From Saprospiraceae bacterium (GTDB taxonomy: Bacteria > Bacteroidota > Bacteroidia > Chitinophagales > Saprospiraceae): a stretch of DNA of 18,400 nt. Shown here piece by piece: positions 1 to 9,773 of this stretch (positions are counted from its first letter, which is position 1; every line of letters begins with the position of its first letter). The stretch spans positions 1 to 18,400 of the forward strand of contig CANETR010000003.1 in NCBI GenBank assembly GCA_947441325.1, read 5' to 3'. A program made the translations under genes and the position numbers. The notes beneath the pieces were generated by a model. The model had not been told where the DNA came from. It searched no databases and worked only from the letters and a program-made list of their open reading frames with translations.

Positions 1-2
1 AA

Positions 3-20
3 TCCCGATAGCTATCGGGA
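3..20. repeat. 18-bp perfect palindrome
   Basis: The sequence TCCCGATAGCTATCGGGA is identical to its own reverse complement over 18 bp, with no unpaired centre. It lies in non-coding DNA at the left edge. The symmetry is seen directly. My impression is that this palindrome recurs between genes in many Bacteroidota genomes, like a highly iterated palindrome, but I cannot count copies here because only one copy is in the window. Confidence 0.7.
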
Positions 21-145
21 GAAAGAGGAAAGATTTTTTAGTGCGTAGGTACTAGGGACTAGTTATTTAATAGCCAGTAGCCAGTTCTTTAGGGACGAGG
101 TTCTAGGTACGAGTGTAGATGAAAGGATGAAAGATTCTAATTTCT

Positions 146-171
146 TCTCGTCCGAAAGACGAGACTTTTTT
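146..171 (+). terminator. Possible intrinsic terminator
   Basis: Arms TCTCGTC (146-152) and GACGAGA (158-164) form a 7-bp stem with a CGAAA loop, followed by C and six T (166-171). It could end a gene lying to the left of the window on the plus strand. It sits inside the repeat-rich spacer, so it may instead be a structural repeat. Confidence 0.45.
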
Positions 172-250
172 CTACCTTCAAATTTCTTACTTCTAATTTC
201 TAATTTCTGATAATCTGACAATCTGAATCCAAAAGTTTATAAAATTATAG

Positions 251-289
251 CCGGGTGCTTTCGTTTTGAACGAATCATCCGGTTTTTTT
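251..289 (+). terminator. Strong intrinsic terminator upstream of the receptor gene
   Basis: The outer stem is 251-257 with 276-282 (CCGGGTG/CATCCGG, one G-U pair). The inner stem is 260-265 with 269-274 (TTCGTT/AACGAA) around a TTG loop. Seven T follow at 283-289. It would stop transcription entering from the left, so the receptor gene at 399 probably has its own promoter between 290 and 398. An attenuator in the receptor leader is an alternative, but I found no competing antiterminator pairing. Confidence 0.7.
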
Positions 290-398
290 GGGCGCAGAGG
301 AAGGGCGAAAAAAAATTCTTCCTATTACAACCTTTTGCAAATAACTTTCGTCTTGCCTTTGTTATTTTATTTTGCATACCAAATCCAGGAAAGGAAAT

Positions 399-2741
399 AT
401 GAAATCTTCCTTGTTTTTTATAGTTCTGTTTTTAACTTTTTCAGCTTTTACTTATGGGCAATCTCTTGTCAGTGGAAAGTTGACAGACGCTCAAAATTCT
501 GAGGCCTTGATTCAGGCGACGGTAATGATAGAGGGGACCGAAAACGGTACGGTTACTGATGTCGAGGGGAATTACCAATTAAATTTAAATGCTGGCAAAT
601 ACACCTTGGTTTTTAATTATGTCGGATATCAGCCTGAAAAAAGAACTATTGATGTTGATGGGATAAATCCACTCCAACTTGATGTTGCACTGAAAGGCGA
701 ACTGGTGAGCGATGTCGTTGTCATAACCGAAGGAAAATATGAGAAAAAACTAGAGGAAAGTACTGTTTCTGTCGATGTGGTAAGTTCCGCTCAAATCAGA
801 AGTAATAATGTCCGTTCCCTTGATGACATCGTTCAGAAAGTTTCCGGTGTTCAAATTCTTGATGGACAAGTGAGCATTCGTGGTGGTGCGGGTTACGCTT
901 ACGGTGCAGGTAGCCGTGTTTCTTTCCTTGTTGATGGTCAGCTACTTTTGTCTGCAGAATTGAGTGACGTGAAATGGAATTTTGTACCTATTGAAAATGC
1001 GGAACAGATAGAAGTTATAAAAGGCTCAGCTTCTGTTCTATACGGTTCAGGCGCTTTAAATGGTGTAATCAACGTAAGAACTGCTTATCCAACAGCAAAG
1101 CCATACACCAGTTTCACAACTTACGCAGGAATTTACGAACAGCCGCCTGTTGACAGTATGCGCTGGTTCGACCCCAAAAAAGATCCAGCAGGACAGCCTA
1201 TGTTTTCGGGTGTATTCTTTGCTCACAGAGAGAAAATCAACAAGAATTTTGACTTGGTAATTGGTGGAAACTTCCACATGGATAACAGTTATCTGAAATT
1301 GATGGATGAACGCCGCTTTCGCTTCAATTACAATACACGCTATATTCAACCACAGTTAAAAGGAAGACTCAGTTATGGTATAAATGGAAACATTATGTAC
1401 CACGAACAAGGTACCTATTTCCTTTCCTTAGATGTGCGGGATAATGCTTACCGTAATGTATCTGAGGGTGGAAGAGACCGATATTTTTCTACGACAATCG
1501 ATCCATTTATTACTTTTTATGACCGATGGAAAAACAGGCATGATTTCAGAGGACGCTGGTTTAATATCTCGAAACAAAGAGGTACGAAACCTTCAGTCGG
1601 ACATCTCTTCAATGGCGAATATCAGTTTCAGCGCAATTTCAACGGATGGTTGCTGACAGCAGGCCTTATGGGACAGCAATTTCAGGCTTTCAGCATTCTG
1701 TTTAATGACAACATAGATCCTGTCAACGACCGCGCAAAATTTGTAGGCAGTTCATTTGCAGCATATTCTCAGCTTGAAAAAAAGTTTTTTAACCGCCTCA
1801 ATGCTGTTATTGGCATCCGTTGGGAAGGATTCCTGATAGATACTATTTTTACACCAATGGCCTATCCCCTACCTAGATTTGGTCTGAACTACCAGGCATC
1901 GAAACACGATTTTGTGCGCGCTTCATTTGGCACTGGTTTCCGCTTTCCATCTTTGGCCGAAAGGTTTATTAACGAACCTATTCCCGTTTCAGGTTTATCT
2001 ATTGGCGCCTTTCCAAATCCCGACATAAAGCCAGAAACTGGGTGGTCGGCCGAGTTAGCATACAGACGCACTTTCAGAACTTCGAAGTTTAAATTTTATG
2101 CAGATGCTGCTCTTTTCTGGATGGAATACCAAAATATGGTTGAGTTCACACTGGGCTTTTACCCAGAGGGGCTTGGTTTTAAATCACTGAATGTAAGTCA
2201 GGCAAGAATTGCTGGATGGGAAATTTCTGGGCAGTCAGATGGTTACATTGGTAAAATTCCTTTGAGAATTTGGGGTGGATACACCTATAGTTTCCCCGGA
2301 GACATACAGGATGACACCTTGCAACGCAATGTAGGTGTATTTCTTGGCAATATGTTCGATGCATTTGCAAATGGCATCAATCCAGACAGTTCTTCACAAA
2401 TCAGAAGTATTTTGAGATACCGCAGCCTGCACAATCTCCGTTTCGATATCGAAACCGAATGGAAAGGCTTCACCTTTGGCGCATCGGCAAATTACAACAG
2501 CCATATTCACAAAATTGACCTTGTTTTTGCATTAGGTTTGGTGGCTAACGGCCTTCAGGAATTCAGAAAAATTCATAACAAGGGCAGTCTTATCTTTGAT
2601 TGGCGATTCGGTTATAAATTCAACGAAAAACAACAGCTCAATTTCATTATCAACAATCTATTAAATACTGAATATGCTGTAAGACCTGCAAGAATGGGTG
2701 CTCCAAGAACCTGGAGCATAAAATACAGCCATATATTTTAA
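399..2741 (+). CDS. TonB-dependent outer-membrane receptor (carboxypeptidase-regulatory-domain type)
   Basis: A 780-residue outer-membrane receptor that would import a ligand using TonB/ExbBD energy. The start is the ATG at 399: it follows a purine-rich AGGAAAGGAA and begins a signal peptide (residues 1-20, ending YG before QS). Residues about 23-105 form a CarboxypepD_reg-like beta-sandwich (SGKLTD ... GTVTDVEGNYQL ... VGYQ). The plug follows at about 120-235, with VSGVQI, SIRGG, FLVDG and IEVIKGSASVLYGSGALNGVINV. The rest is a beta-barrel ending in the typical terminal strand (FIINNLLNTEY ... WSIKYSHIF). It is shorter than SusC proteins (about 1000 residues) and no SusD gene follows, so a glycan-utilisation role is unlikely. 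Iron-chelate, cobalamin or other uptake is possible; the ligand cannot be read from sequence. It appears monocistronic, between two terminators. Confidence 0.93.
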   Translation: MKSSLFFIVLFLTFSAFTYGQSLVSGKLTDAQNSEALIQATVMIEGTENGTVTDVEGNYQLNLNAGKYTLVFNYVGYQPEKRTIDVDGINPLQLDVALKGELVSDVVVITEGKYEKKLEESTVSVDVVSSAQIRSNNVRSLDDIVQKVSGVQILDGQVSIRGGAGYAYGAGSRVSFLVDGQLLLSAELSDVKWNFVPIENAEQIEVIKGSASVLYGSGALNGVINVRTAYPTAKPYTSFTTYAGIYEQPPVDSMRWFDPKKDPAGQPMFSGVFFAHREKINKNFDLVIGGNFHMDNSYLKLMDERRFRFNYNTRYIQPQLKGRLSYGINGNIMYHEQGTYFLSLDVRDNAYRNVSEGGRDRYFSTTIDPFITFYDRWKNRHDFRGRWFNISKQRGTKPSVGHLFNGEYQFQRNFNGWLLTAGLMGQQFQAFSILFNDNIDPVNDRAKFVGSSFAAYSQLEKKFFNRLNAVIGIRWEGFLIDTIFTPMAYPLPRFGLNYQASKHDFVRASFGTGFRFPSLAERFINEPIPVSGLSIGAFPNPDIKPETGWSAELAYRRTFRTSKFKFYADAALFWMEYQNMVEFTLGFYPEGLGFKSLNVSQARIAGWEISGQSDGYIGKIPLRIWGGYTYSFPGDIQDDTLQRNVGVFLGNMFDAFANGINPDSSSQIRSILRYRSLHNLRFDIETEWKGFTFGASANYNSHIHKIDLVFALGLVANGLQEFRKIHNKGSLIFDWRFGYKFNEKQQLNFIINNLLNTEYAVRPARMGAPRTWSIKYSHIF

Positions 2742-2762
2742 TATAATTAAGTATTATTATTC

Positions 2763-2810
2763 AAATACAAATTCCGAATTACACTGGCTGCAATTCGGAA
2801 TTTGTATTTT
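2763..2810 (+). terminator. Intrinsic terminator after the receptor gene
   Basis: Arms 2763-2780 and 2792-2809 pair perfectly over 18 bp around an 11-nt loop (2781-2791), and a T run ends the right arm. The stem begins 21 nt past the receptor stop codon. It is AT-rich and unusually long for a terminator, and because it is symmetric (A-rich left edge) it may act in both directions. Confidence 0.75.
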
Positions 2811-2853
2811 TCCTCTTTTTCATTAAAACTTTTTACATAAATAATTGGTCTGA

Positions 2854-5154
<2,301 letters not shown>

Positions 5155-5176
5155 TTCCTATTGCTAATAATCATAC

Positions 5177-5212
5177 AAACAAAAGCCGACCCTAAAAAGT
5201 CGGCTTTTGTTT
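5177..5212. terminator. Bidirectional terminator between icd and the rluD-like gene
   Basis: Arms 5177-5190 (AAACAAAAGCCGAC) and 5199-5212 (GTCGGCTTTTGTTT) pair perfectly over 14 bp around an 8-nt loop. The A-rich left edge and T-rich right edge allow it to serve both converging transcription units, which end at 5154 (plus) and 5237 (minus). Confidence 0.88.
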
Positions 5213-5236
5213 ATATAGGTCAAAAGTAAATCTGAG

Positions 5237-6298
5237 CTATTTCGACAATCTTCCCTCGGTATACTTCTCCCATTTATTTAAGGTAGCCCTGAAATACTCG
5301 GGCATATCAGCTTCGAGATATACTTTTTCATCTTTCGATGGATGTTGAAATCCTAAAGAAAAGGCATGTAATGCCTGATGCGGCAACATTTTGAAACAGT
5401 TGTCTATAAATTCTTTATACTTTGTAAATATGGTCCCTTTTACAATTTTATCGCCGCCGTATAGTTTGTCGTTAAAAAGCGGATGTCCGATATGTTTCAT
5501 ATGGACGCGAATCTGATGTGTGCGCCCTGTTTCGAGTTGGCATTCTACCAAGGTCACATATCCAAAACGCTGAATTACACGATAGTGCGTAATAGCATGC
5601 TTGCCATAATCTCCATCTTCATACACTGTAAACATCTTTGCATTACGCTCGTGACGGCCAATATGACCTGTTACTGTACCTTCGTTTTCTTCAAAATCGC
5701 CCCAGACCAGCGCTCTATATCTTCTTTCAATAGTATGATCAAAAAACTGTTTAGCCAATTTTGAAATGGCAAGGTCTGTTTTGGCAATCACCATCAGACC
5801 TGTTGTATCCTTATCGATTCGATGTACAACTCCGGGATATTCATTGGTTCCCTCTACAATAGGAAGCTCCTTAAAATGCCAGGCAAGGGCGTTCACAAGG
5901 GTACCGCTATGATTCCCAACACCAGGGTGAACCACAAGACCTGCCGGTTTAAAAATTACCATTACATCATCGTCCTCATAACGAATATCGAGGGGCATCT
6001 GCTCGGGCATAACTTTTCCGTCATTTCTTGGTCTTCTGAGCCGAACAGTAATGAGATCAAGAGGTTTAATTTTATGGTTACTCTTTACCACTTTGCCGTT
6101 TACCTGTACAAAACCCTCCTCAATTCCTGCCTGAACCTTGCTTCTGGTGACGTCCTTGAGTCTGTCCATCAAAAATTTATCTATTCGAATCGGCTCCTGA
6201 CGGGGGTCTGCCTTAAATTCCTGCCATTCATACAAGTCTCCAAACTCATCTTCTTCCAACAGTTCAAAATCCTGATTTACAATATGTTCTTCTTTCAT
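5237..6298 (-). CDS. rluD: RluA/RluD-family 23S rRNA pseudouridine synthase
   Basis: Isomerises uridine to pseudouridine in RNA; the RluD type modifies helix 69 of 23S rRNA during large-subunit maturation. The 353-residue protein has an acidic N-terminal extension (1-35), an S4 RNA-binding domain (about 36-84, RIDKFLMDRL ... VQVNGKVVKSNHKI) and a catalytic domain with the signature HRIDKDTTGL, where Asp162 is the predicted catalytic aspartate. GRTHQIRVH and GHPLFNDKLYGG are also characteristic. S4 plus catalytic domain fits RluD better than RluA, which lacks S4; the exact target uridines are inferred. It is the last gene of a minus-strand operon, 11 nt after the 131-residue protein gene, and ends at a shared terminator. 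Confidence 0.92.
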   Translation of the reverse strand: MKEEHIVNQDFELLEEDEFGDLYEWQEFKADPRQEPIRIDKFLMDRLKDVTRSKVQAGIEEGFVQVNGKVVKSNHKIKPLDLITVRLRRPRNDGKVMPEQMPLDIRYEDDDVMVIFKPAGLVVHPGVGNHSGTLVNALAWHFKELPIVEGTNEYPGVVHRIDKDTTGLMVIAKTDLAISKLAKQFFDHTIERRYRALVWGDFEENEGTVTGHIGRHERNAKMFTVYEDGDYGKHAITHYRVIQRFGYVTLVECQLETGRTHQIRVHMKHIGHPLFNDKLYGGDKIVKGTIFTKYKEFIDNCFKMLPHQALHAFSLGFQHPSKDEKVYLEADMPEYFRATLNKWEKYTEGRLSK

Positions 6299-6309
6299 AA
6301 TTCTTTAAT

Positions 6310-6705
6310 TTAGAGGATCATTACCCCTCTTTTTTCCAAAACCGGAATGTTTGTAAAATAATCTTCGGCTATTGAGCCCTGCACAAAAACTACCTTTTTA
6401 TCATAGATATTAGCATCTATATAAAAGGTTATCCAATATTCATTGGCCACTTGCAGAAGATCTTTGTGTATTAATTCTATTTTTTGCGCATTTTCCTTTC
6501 CTAAATATGGAATAAAATAGCGCATTGTCTGTGTTTCAATTTTTTTACCATCCAATTCCCCATAACCTTTGCTATTGATAATAATATCTTTAATCATTCG
6601 ATCTTTCATGTTAATGAGATAAACATCCCAAACATCATCTTCAAAATTTGGAGTTAATGCAATGCCAACATGCGCGGTTGAGTGAATCGGAATATCTTTT
6701 TTCAT
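6310..6705 (-). CDS. Small conserved Bacteroidota protein, function unknown
   Basis: A 131-residue soluble protein with no signal peptide, membrane segment or catalytic motif that I recognise. It reads as an alternating beta-strand protein: VWDVYLINMKDRMIKDIIINSKGYGE, then TMRYFIPYLG, then EYWITFYIDANIYDKKVVFVQGSI, ending EKRGVMIL. I recall similar proteins of 120-130 residues in many Bacteroidota, sometimes mislabelled as a phenylalanyl-tRNA synthetase subunit; nothing here supports synthetase activity. It lies 31 nt after lipB and 11 nt before the rluD-like gene, so it is co-transcribed with them. The ATG at 6705 starts MKKDIPIHS. Confidence 0.82.
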   Translation of the reverse strand: MKKDIPIHSTAHVGIALTPNFEDDVWDVYLINMKDRMIKDIIINSKGYGELDGKKIETQTMRYFIPYLGKENAQKIELIHKDLLQVANEYWITFYIDANIYDKKVVFVQGSIAEDYFTNIPVLEKRGVMIL

Positions 6706-6736
6706 TTTTATACCTTAATATTATCAACATGTATTA

Positions 6737-7435
6737 TTACAAAAGTTCTACCTCAAAAAGTTCCTGAAAATGTTTCATTACCTTGCTTTTAACTTCATCC
6801 ATAGGAAGCTTTCGACCCAATTCTTTTTCGAGTGAAGTAACAGCCTTGTCTGAAATGCCACAGGGAACGATGTTTGAAAAGTAATCGAGGTTTGTATTTA
6901 TATTGAAGGCAAAACCATGCATTGTTGTCCAACGACTAAGATGTACCCCAACAGCGCAGATTTTCCGCGCAGAGGCTTTTTCTCCATCGAGCCAAACTCC
7001 AGATTGCCCAGCTATTCTGCCAGATTCAATGTTATACTCCAACAGGGTTCTTATAACCATTTCCTCCAGGTATCGGATATAACGGCCAATATCAGTAAAA
7101 AAATCATCGAGATCGAGCAGCGGATAAGCTACTAACTGCCCGGGGCCATGATAAGTAATGTCACCTCCCCTATTTATTTTGACAAATTCTGCACTTTTAT
7201 CCTTTAATCCCAAATCATCGAGGAGTAAATGTTCTTCTTTGCCATTTCGCCCAAGCGTATAAACATGCGGATGCTCACAAAAAATTAACCAGTGCTCCTG
7301 ATTTATTTGTTCGGATTGAGGCAAGTTTCTGTTGTCTAATTTCCGCTGAATTATTTCATTAAATTTTTGGGTTTGAAAATCCCAGGCTCCCTGGAAATCA
7401 ATTAGCCCCAAATCTTCAAAATGAACTTTTTTCAT
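6737..7435 (-). CDS. lipB: Lipoyl(octanoyl) transferase LipB
   Basis: Transfers octanoate from octanoyl-ACP to the lipoyl domains of 2-oxoacid dehydrogenases and GcvH (EC 2.3.1.181), the first step of endogenous lipoate assembly. The 232-residue protein has the family signature RGGDITYHGPGQLVAYPLLDL (89-109). The predicted catalytic pair is Lys158 in SARKICAVGVHL and Cys192 in IVPCGISDKAVTSL; TMHGFAFNIN (171-180) is also conserved. It follows the SIS isomerase gene by 12 nt, so it belongs to the same minus-strand operon. No lipA lies in the window. Confidence 0.95.
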   Translation of the reverse strand: MKKVHFEDLGLIDFQGAWDFQTQKFNEIIQRKLDNRNLPQSEQINQEHWLIFCEHPHVYTLGRNGKEEHLLLDDLGLKDKSAEFVKINRGGDITYHGPGQLVAYPLLDLDDFFTDIGRYIRYLEEMVIRTLLEYNIESGRIAGQSGVWLDGEKASARKICAVGVHLSRWTTMHGFAFNINTNLDYFSNIVPCGISDKAVTSLEKELGRKLPMDEVKSKVMKHFQELFEVELL

Positions 7436-7447
7436 TGAAGCAGCAGC

Positions 7448-8464
7448 TTAATTGTCGGATTTTTTATCGGCAGAATTGCTATTTGTCAGCTCAGACTTCA
7501 GAAAATCGATTACCTTTACCTCAGTTGCATCCACCTGGCGCAATTGGGCAATTTCCCATGAAAGCCAATCGCTGAGGTGTACACAGTAGAGCGCCTGCTC
7601 GATAAGGCTTTCTCCTTTTGCAAATACCTCAATGAGTGTATCGGTATAATGACCAATAATTTCTTTATTGATTTCGATTCTCGCCTGATTTTGTGAATGA
7701 TCGTCTTTAGATCTGAAAATAAGCACTGCAAAATCGATTGGTTGTTTTCTCCAACCCACCAATTCATTGTGATTCATTTCGGGAATGATATGATGCGAAC
7801 AGAGGATTTTTCCATTCTCATTCAACTGCTGACGAAGTCTTACTGCCACAGCGCCCATTCTGTCTGTAGTATAAATTACAGGGAATTTGCCGGCAATAAA
7901 TTTTGCCATGCGTTCCGCTTTCATTTTTATATTTTCCTGTTCCGATTCTATCAATTCAATGGCTTTATTCAAATCACTCAAGGCAGAACTAGCAATCTGT
8001 CCATAAAAATGAAGCAGGTAAATAAGCTGTGTCATCGAAAAAGCCAGATTTGCTCTTGGGGGTGAGCCTGCACCCGGCAAAATGATGTTATCGTGTCCAT
8101 CTTTTTTTGCCAATTCGATGAGTTTTCCACCCGATGCAATGCAAATAATTTTTGCACCTTTCTCACTTGCCTGTTCATAATCCGAAAGCGTTTCTTCGGT
8201 ATTTCCCGAAAATGAGGAGCAGATAACCATTGAGTTTTCATCGACAAAAGCAGGTAGCGTATAGCCCTTGCAGGTCAACATCGGCACTTTACGGTAATTG
8301 GCACTGAATTCAATAGCAAAGTCTGCACCTATGCCCGAACCACCTAAACCAACAACTACAATGTTGTGAATGGGCTTTTGCGAGGGCGTTAGTTTAATGT
8401 TCTCTCCTATTTTTACCGCTTCCTTTAACTGTTGCGGAAAAGATTCAATTAATTTGTCCATCAT
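7448..8464 (-). CDS. SIS-domain bifunctional phosphoglucose/phosphomannose isomerase
   Basis: A 338-residue protein with tandem SIS folds of the PGI/PMI type first described in archaea; such enzymes interconvert glucose-6-P or mannose-6-P with fructose-6-P. The first SIS domain shows VVVGLGGSGIGADFAIE (about 37-52), a phosphate-binding SSFSGNTEET (83-92) and GAGSPPRANLAFS (131-143). PEMNHNELVGW (228-238) carries Glu229 and His232, in the segment that holds the catalytic Glu/His of the family. The start is ATG 8462-8464 or the next codon, also ATG (8459-8461); the two differ by one residue. It is the first gene of a four-gene minus-strand operon and is divergent from yraN. Substrate preference is inferred from the family only. 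Confidence 0.88.
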   Translation of the reverse strand: MMDKLIESFPQQLKEAVKIGENIKLTPSQKPIHNIVVVGLGGSGIGADFAIEFSANYRKVPMLTCKGYTLPAFVDENSMVICSSFSGNTEETLSDYEQASEKGAKIICIASGGKLIELAKKDGHDNIILPGAGSPPRANLAFSMTQLIYLLHFYGQIASSALSDLNKAIELIESEQENIKMKAERMAKFIAGKFPVIYTTDRMGAVAVRLRQQLNENGKILCSHHIIPEMNHNELVGWRKQPIDFAVLIFRSKDDHSQNQARIEINKEIIGHYTDTLIEVFAKGESLIEQALYCVHLSDWLSWEIAQLRQVDATEVKVIDFLKSELTNSNSADKKSDN

Positions 8465-8537
8465 ATGTGTAAAATTATTTATGCTGTCTTTTTATAATAT
8501 GATCTAATGAGCAATTTCATTAAAATATAAAGTCTAA

Positions 8538-8561
8538 AACCAATATCTTTGCTTATTGGTT
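8538..8561 (+). promoter_or_regulatory. -7 box inside an 8-bp inverted repeat, upstream of yraN
   Basis: TATCTTTG at 8544-8551 matches the -7 consensus TAnnTTTG and lies 38 nt before the yraN ATG. It overlaps a perfect dyad, AACCAATA (8538-8545) and TATTGGTT (8554-8561), separated by 8 nt. The dyad could be an operator or a transcript-start hairpin. No convincing -33 TTTG is seen upstream. I found no clear -7 box for the divergent minus-strand operon in the same 125-nt gap. Confidence 0.45.
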
Positions 8562-8589
8562 GTAATTGGCATGGAAAGATACAAATTTT

Positions 8590-8949
8590 ATGGCGAATCA
8601 TAATGAACTTGGCAAAATTGGTGAAGAAATTGCTAAAAAATTCCTTGAAGAAAAAGGTCACAAAATCCTAGAGATAAACTGGACTTGGGCAAATACAGAA
8701 TTGGATTTGATTTCGATGGAAAATAATATTTTGATATTTACTGAAGTTAAAACAAGAAAAAATGCCGAATTTGGCTACCCGGAATCTGCTGTAGGAAAGC
8801 GAAAAGAAAAACAGATTTATGATGCGGCTGCCGAATATATGGACCGCGTAGGACATGAAAATGAAATCCGTTTTGACATTATCGCCATAACAATTGAACC
8901 TAAGATTAAAATCGAACATTTCCCTGATGCTTTTTTCCCAATTTGGTAA
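8590..8949 (+). CDS. yraN: YraN/UPF0102 family nuclease-like protein
   Basis: A 119-residue protein of UPF0102, a small family with a restriction-endonuclease-like fold and poorly defined function, often linked to DNA processing. Visible landmarks are GKIGEEIAKKFLEEKGHKIL near the N-terminus, then E37-L-D39 and E52-V-K54, which match the D/E ... E-x-K metal-site pattern, then SAVGKRKEKQIYDAAAEYM and RFDIIAI. Length and motifs are those of a complete family member. The ATG at 8590 begins MANHNELGK, where family homology starts; the in-frame ATG at 8566 would add eight residues. The next plus-strand gene begins 51 nt later with a separate weak promoter match. Confidence 0.9.
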   Translation: MANHNELGKIGEEIAKKFLEEKGHKILEINWTWANTELDLISMENNILIFTEVKTRKNAEFGYPESAVGKRKEKQIYDAAAEYMDRVGHENEIRFDIIAITIEPKIKIEHFPDAFFPIW

Positions 8950-8974
8950 TCTGCCAACTATTCTATCTATTTTG
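8942..8974 (+). promoter_or_regulatory. Possible promoter for the exported regulatory-domain protein
   Basis: TTTG (8942-8945) and TATTTTG (8968-8974) are separated by 22 nt, within the normal -33/-7 spacing for Bacteroidota. The -7 element is one T short of TAnnTTTG, so this is a near match only. The -33 element lies in the last codons of yraN, so the downstream gene could also be read through from yraN. Confidence 0.33.
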
Positions 8975-9000
8975 GCGTTAAATATTTAAAATAACAAGAA

Positions 9001-9660
9001 ATGACAGTTCATAAATTTATTTTATTTGTATTAATTTTCTGCACGGGTTCAGCTTATGCTCAACCGGTCTTAATAGAGAACGATATAATTGAGGTATCAG
9101 GTATCATTATTTCGCGCAACGAAAAGCAGGGACTGCAATATGTACCCTTTGCTACTGTTGCTGTAAACAATAGCAATCGTGGTACTTATGCCAATTGGGA
9201 AGGTATGTTCAGCATCGTTATTAAAAAAGGAGAAACACTTAACTTTTCTGCTATTGGCTTCGGCGACTTTACGCTGAATATTCCACAAAATTTTGAAGGA
9301 TTATATTATTCGGCAGTCGTTGAATTGGAACCCAAAGATATAAATTTAGCAGAGGTTGTCATTTTTCCATGGCCGAATCGAGACAATTTCAGGGCTGAAT
9401 TCTTAGCGATGCAACCAACAGAAGCTATGAAAATGGAAGATGTTGCAAAAGGCAATCTAAATCGCCGAAAAATGTTCGAAATGAACAAAAATATGGGCAT
9501 GGATGCAAGAGAAAATGCCATGTATTATCTTCAAAAACAGGCATCTTCTTATTCCTACATGGGACAGGGTCAACCTATGCCTATTCTTAGCCCCCTTGCC
9601 TGGTCGCAATTTTTCAGGCAATTGCAAAACAACAAGAAAAAGAAAAAAGATGATGATTGA
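9001..9660 (+). CDS. Exported CarboxypepD_reg-like domain protein
   Basis: A 219-residue exported protein. Residues 1-20 are a signal peptide ending SAYA before QPV. Residues about 30-112 resemble the carboxypeptidase regulatory-like beta-sandwich found at the N-terminus of TonB receptors (EVSGIIIS ... VPFATVAVNNSNRGTYANWEGMFSIVIKKGETLNFSAIGFGD). No plug or barrel follows. Instead there is LAEVVIFPWPNRDNF, a Met-rich polar region, and a Lys/Asp-rich end (KKKKKDDD). This architecture is familiar among small periplasmic or surface-associated Bacteroidota proteins of unknown role. It probably acts in the envelope; the ligand is unknown. It ends at a strong terminator 3 nt beyond the stop codon. 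Confidence 0.85.
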   Translation: MTVHKFILFVLIFCTGSAYAQPVLIENDIIEVSGIIISRNEKQGLQYVPFATVAVNNSNRGTYANWEGMFSIVIKKGETLNFSAIGFGDFTLNIPQNFEGLYYSAVVELEPKDINLAEVVIFPWPNRDNFRAEFLAMQPTEAMKMEDVAKGNLNRRKMFEMNKNMGMDARENAMYYLQKQASSYSYMGQGQPMPILSPLAWSQFFRQLQNNKKKKKDDD

Positions 9661-9663
9661 TTG

Positions 9664-9687
9664 AAGCGGCAAAATGCCGCTTTTTTT
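9664..9687 (+). terminator. Intrinsic terminator of the yraN-side transcript
   Basis: AAGCGGCA (9664-9671) pairs perfectly with TGCCGCTT (9675-9682) around an AAA loop, and the T run extends to 9687. It begins 3 nt after the stop codon of the exported protein gene. Confidence 0.9.
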
Positions 9688-9707
9688 CTTTTTGCTGAGC
9701 ACTAAGC

Positions 9708-9740
9708 AAAAAAATAGAGGCAGCCTGAAAAGCCTGCCTC
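9708..9740 (-). terminator. Minus-strand intrinsic terminator
   Basis: Read on the minus strand, GAGGCAG (9740-9734) pairs with CTGCCTC (9723-9717) around a 10-nt loop, followed by TA and a seven-T run (9714-9708). It lies 147 nt beyond the stop codon of the nicotinamidase-like gene and could end that operon, or the short RNA proposed at 9708-9768. Confidence 0.75.
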
Positions 9741-9768
9741 CTAAAAACCCAAACAAATAAACACAAAG
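9708..9768 (-). ncRNA. Candidate small RNA of about 60 nt
   Basis: The minus strand has a perfect -7 box (TATATTTG, 9781-9774), then about 25 U-rich, unstructured nucleotides, then a 7-bp GC-rich hairpin and a U run. A promoter-to-terminator distance of about 60 nt with no reading frame fits a small non-coding RNA. No -33 element is visible at standard spacing. Alternatively this is only the 3' end of the operon upstream. I do not recognise an Rfam family with confidence. Confidence 0.35.
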
Positions 9769-9773
9769 ACATG

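Larger units (their letters stand above)
1..398. other. Non-coding region with decayed short repeats
   Basis: I see no gene in this stretch. Between about 31 and 232 it consists of short near-repeats: TAGGTACTAGGGACTAG-like units, TAGCCAGTAGCCAG, then several TTCTAATTTC units near 136-208 and AATCTGA units at 212-228. These look like the decaying repetitive spacer seen between genes in some Bacteroidota. The short frame 266-502 runs through a terminator hairpin and has no family features, so it was left out. Confidence 0.55.

Noticed and set aside
298..323. Hairpin AGGAAG/CTTCCT in the receptor leader
   Set aside because: Only 6 bp with a 14-nt loop and no T run; not distinguishable from chance.
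368..374. TATTTTG as a -7 box for the TonB receptor
   Set aside because: One base short of consensus and without a TTTG at 17-23 nt upstream; this heptamer is common in AT-rich DNA.
372..398. Upstream in-frame extension of the TonB receptor from a TTG codon
   Set aside because: The added residues (HTKSRKGN) are polar and precede a well-formed signal peptide; the ATG at 399 has the better upstream context.
399..2741. SusC-type glycan transporter
   Set aside because: The protein is about 780 residues rather than about 1000 and no SusD-like lipoprotein gene follows.
5822..6313. 163-codon open frame on the plus strand opposite the rluD-like gene
   Set aside because: It is the antisense shadow of a strongly recognised coding region and shows no family motif or promoter.
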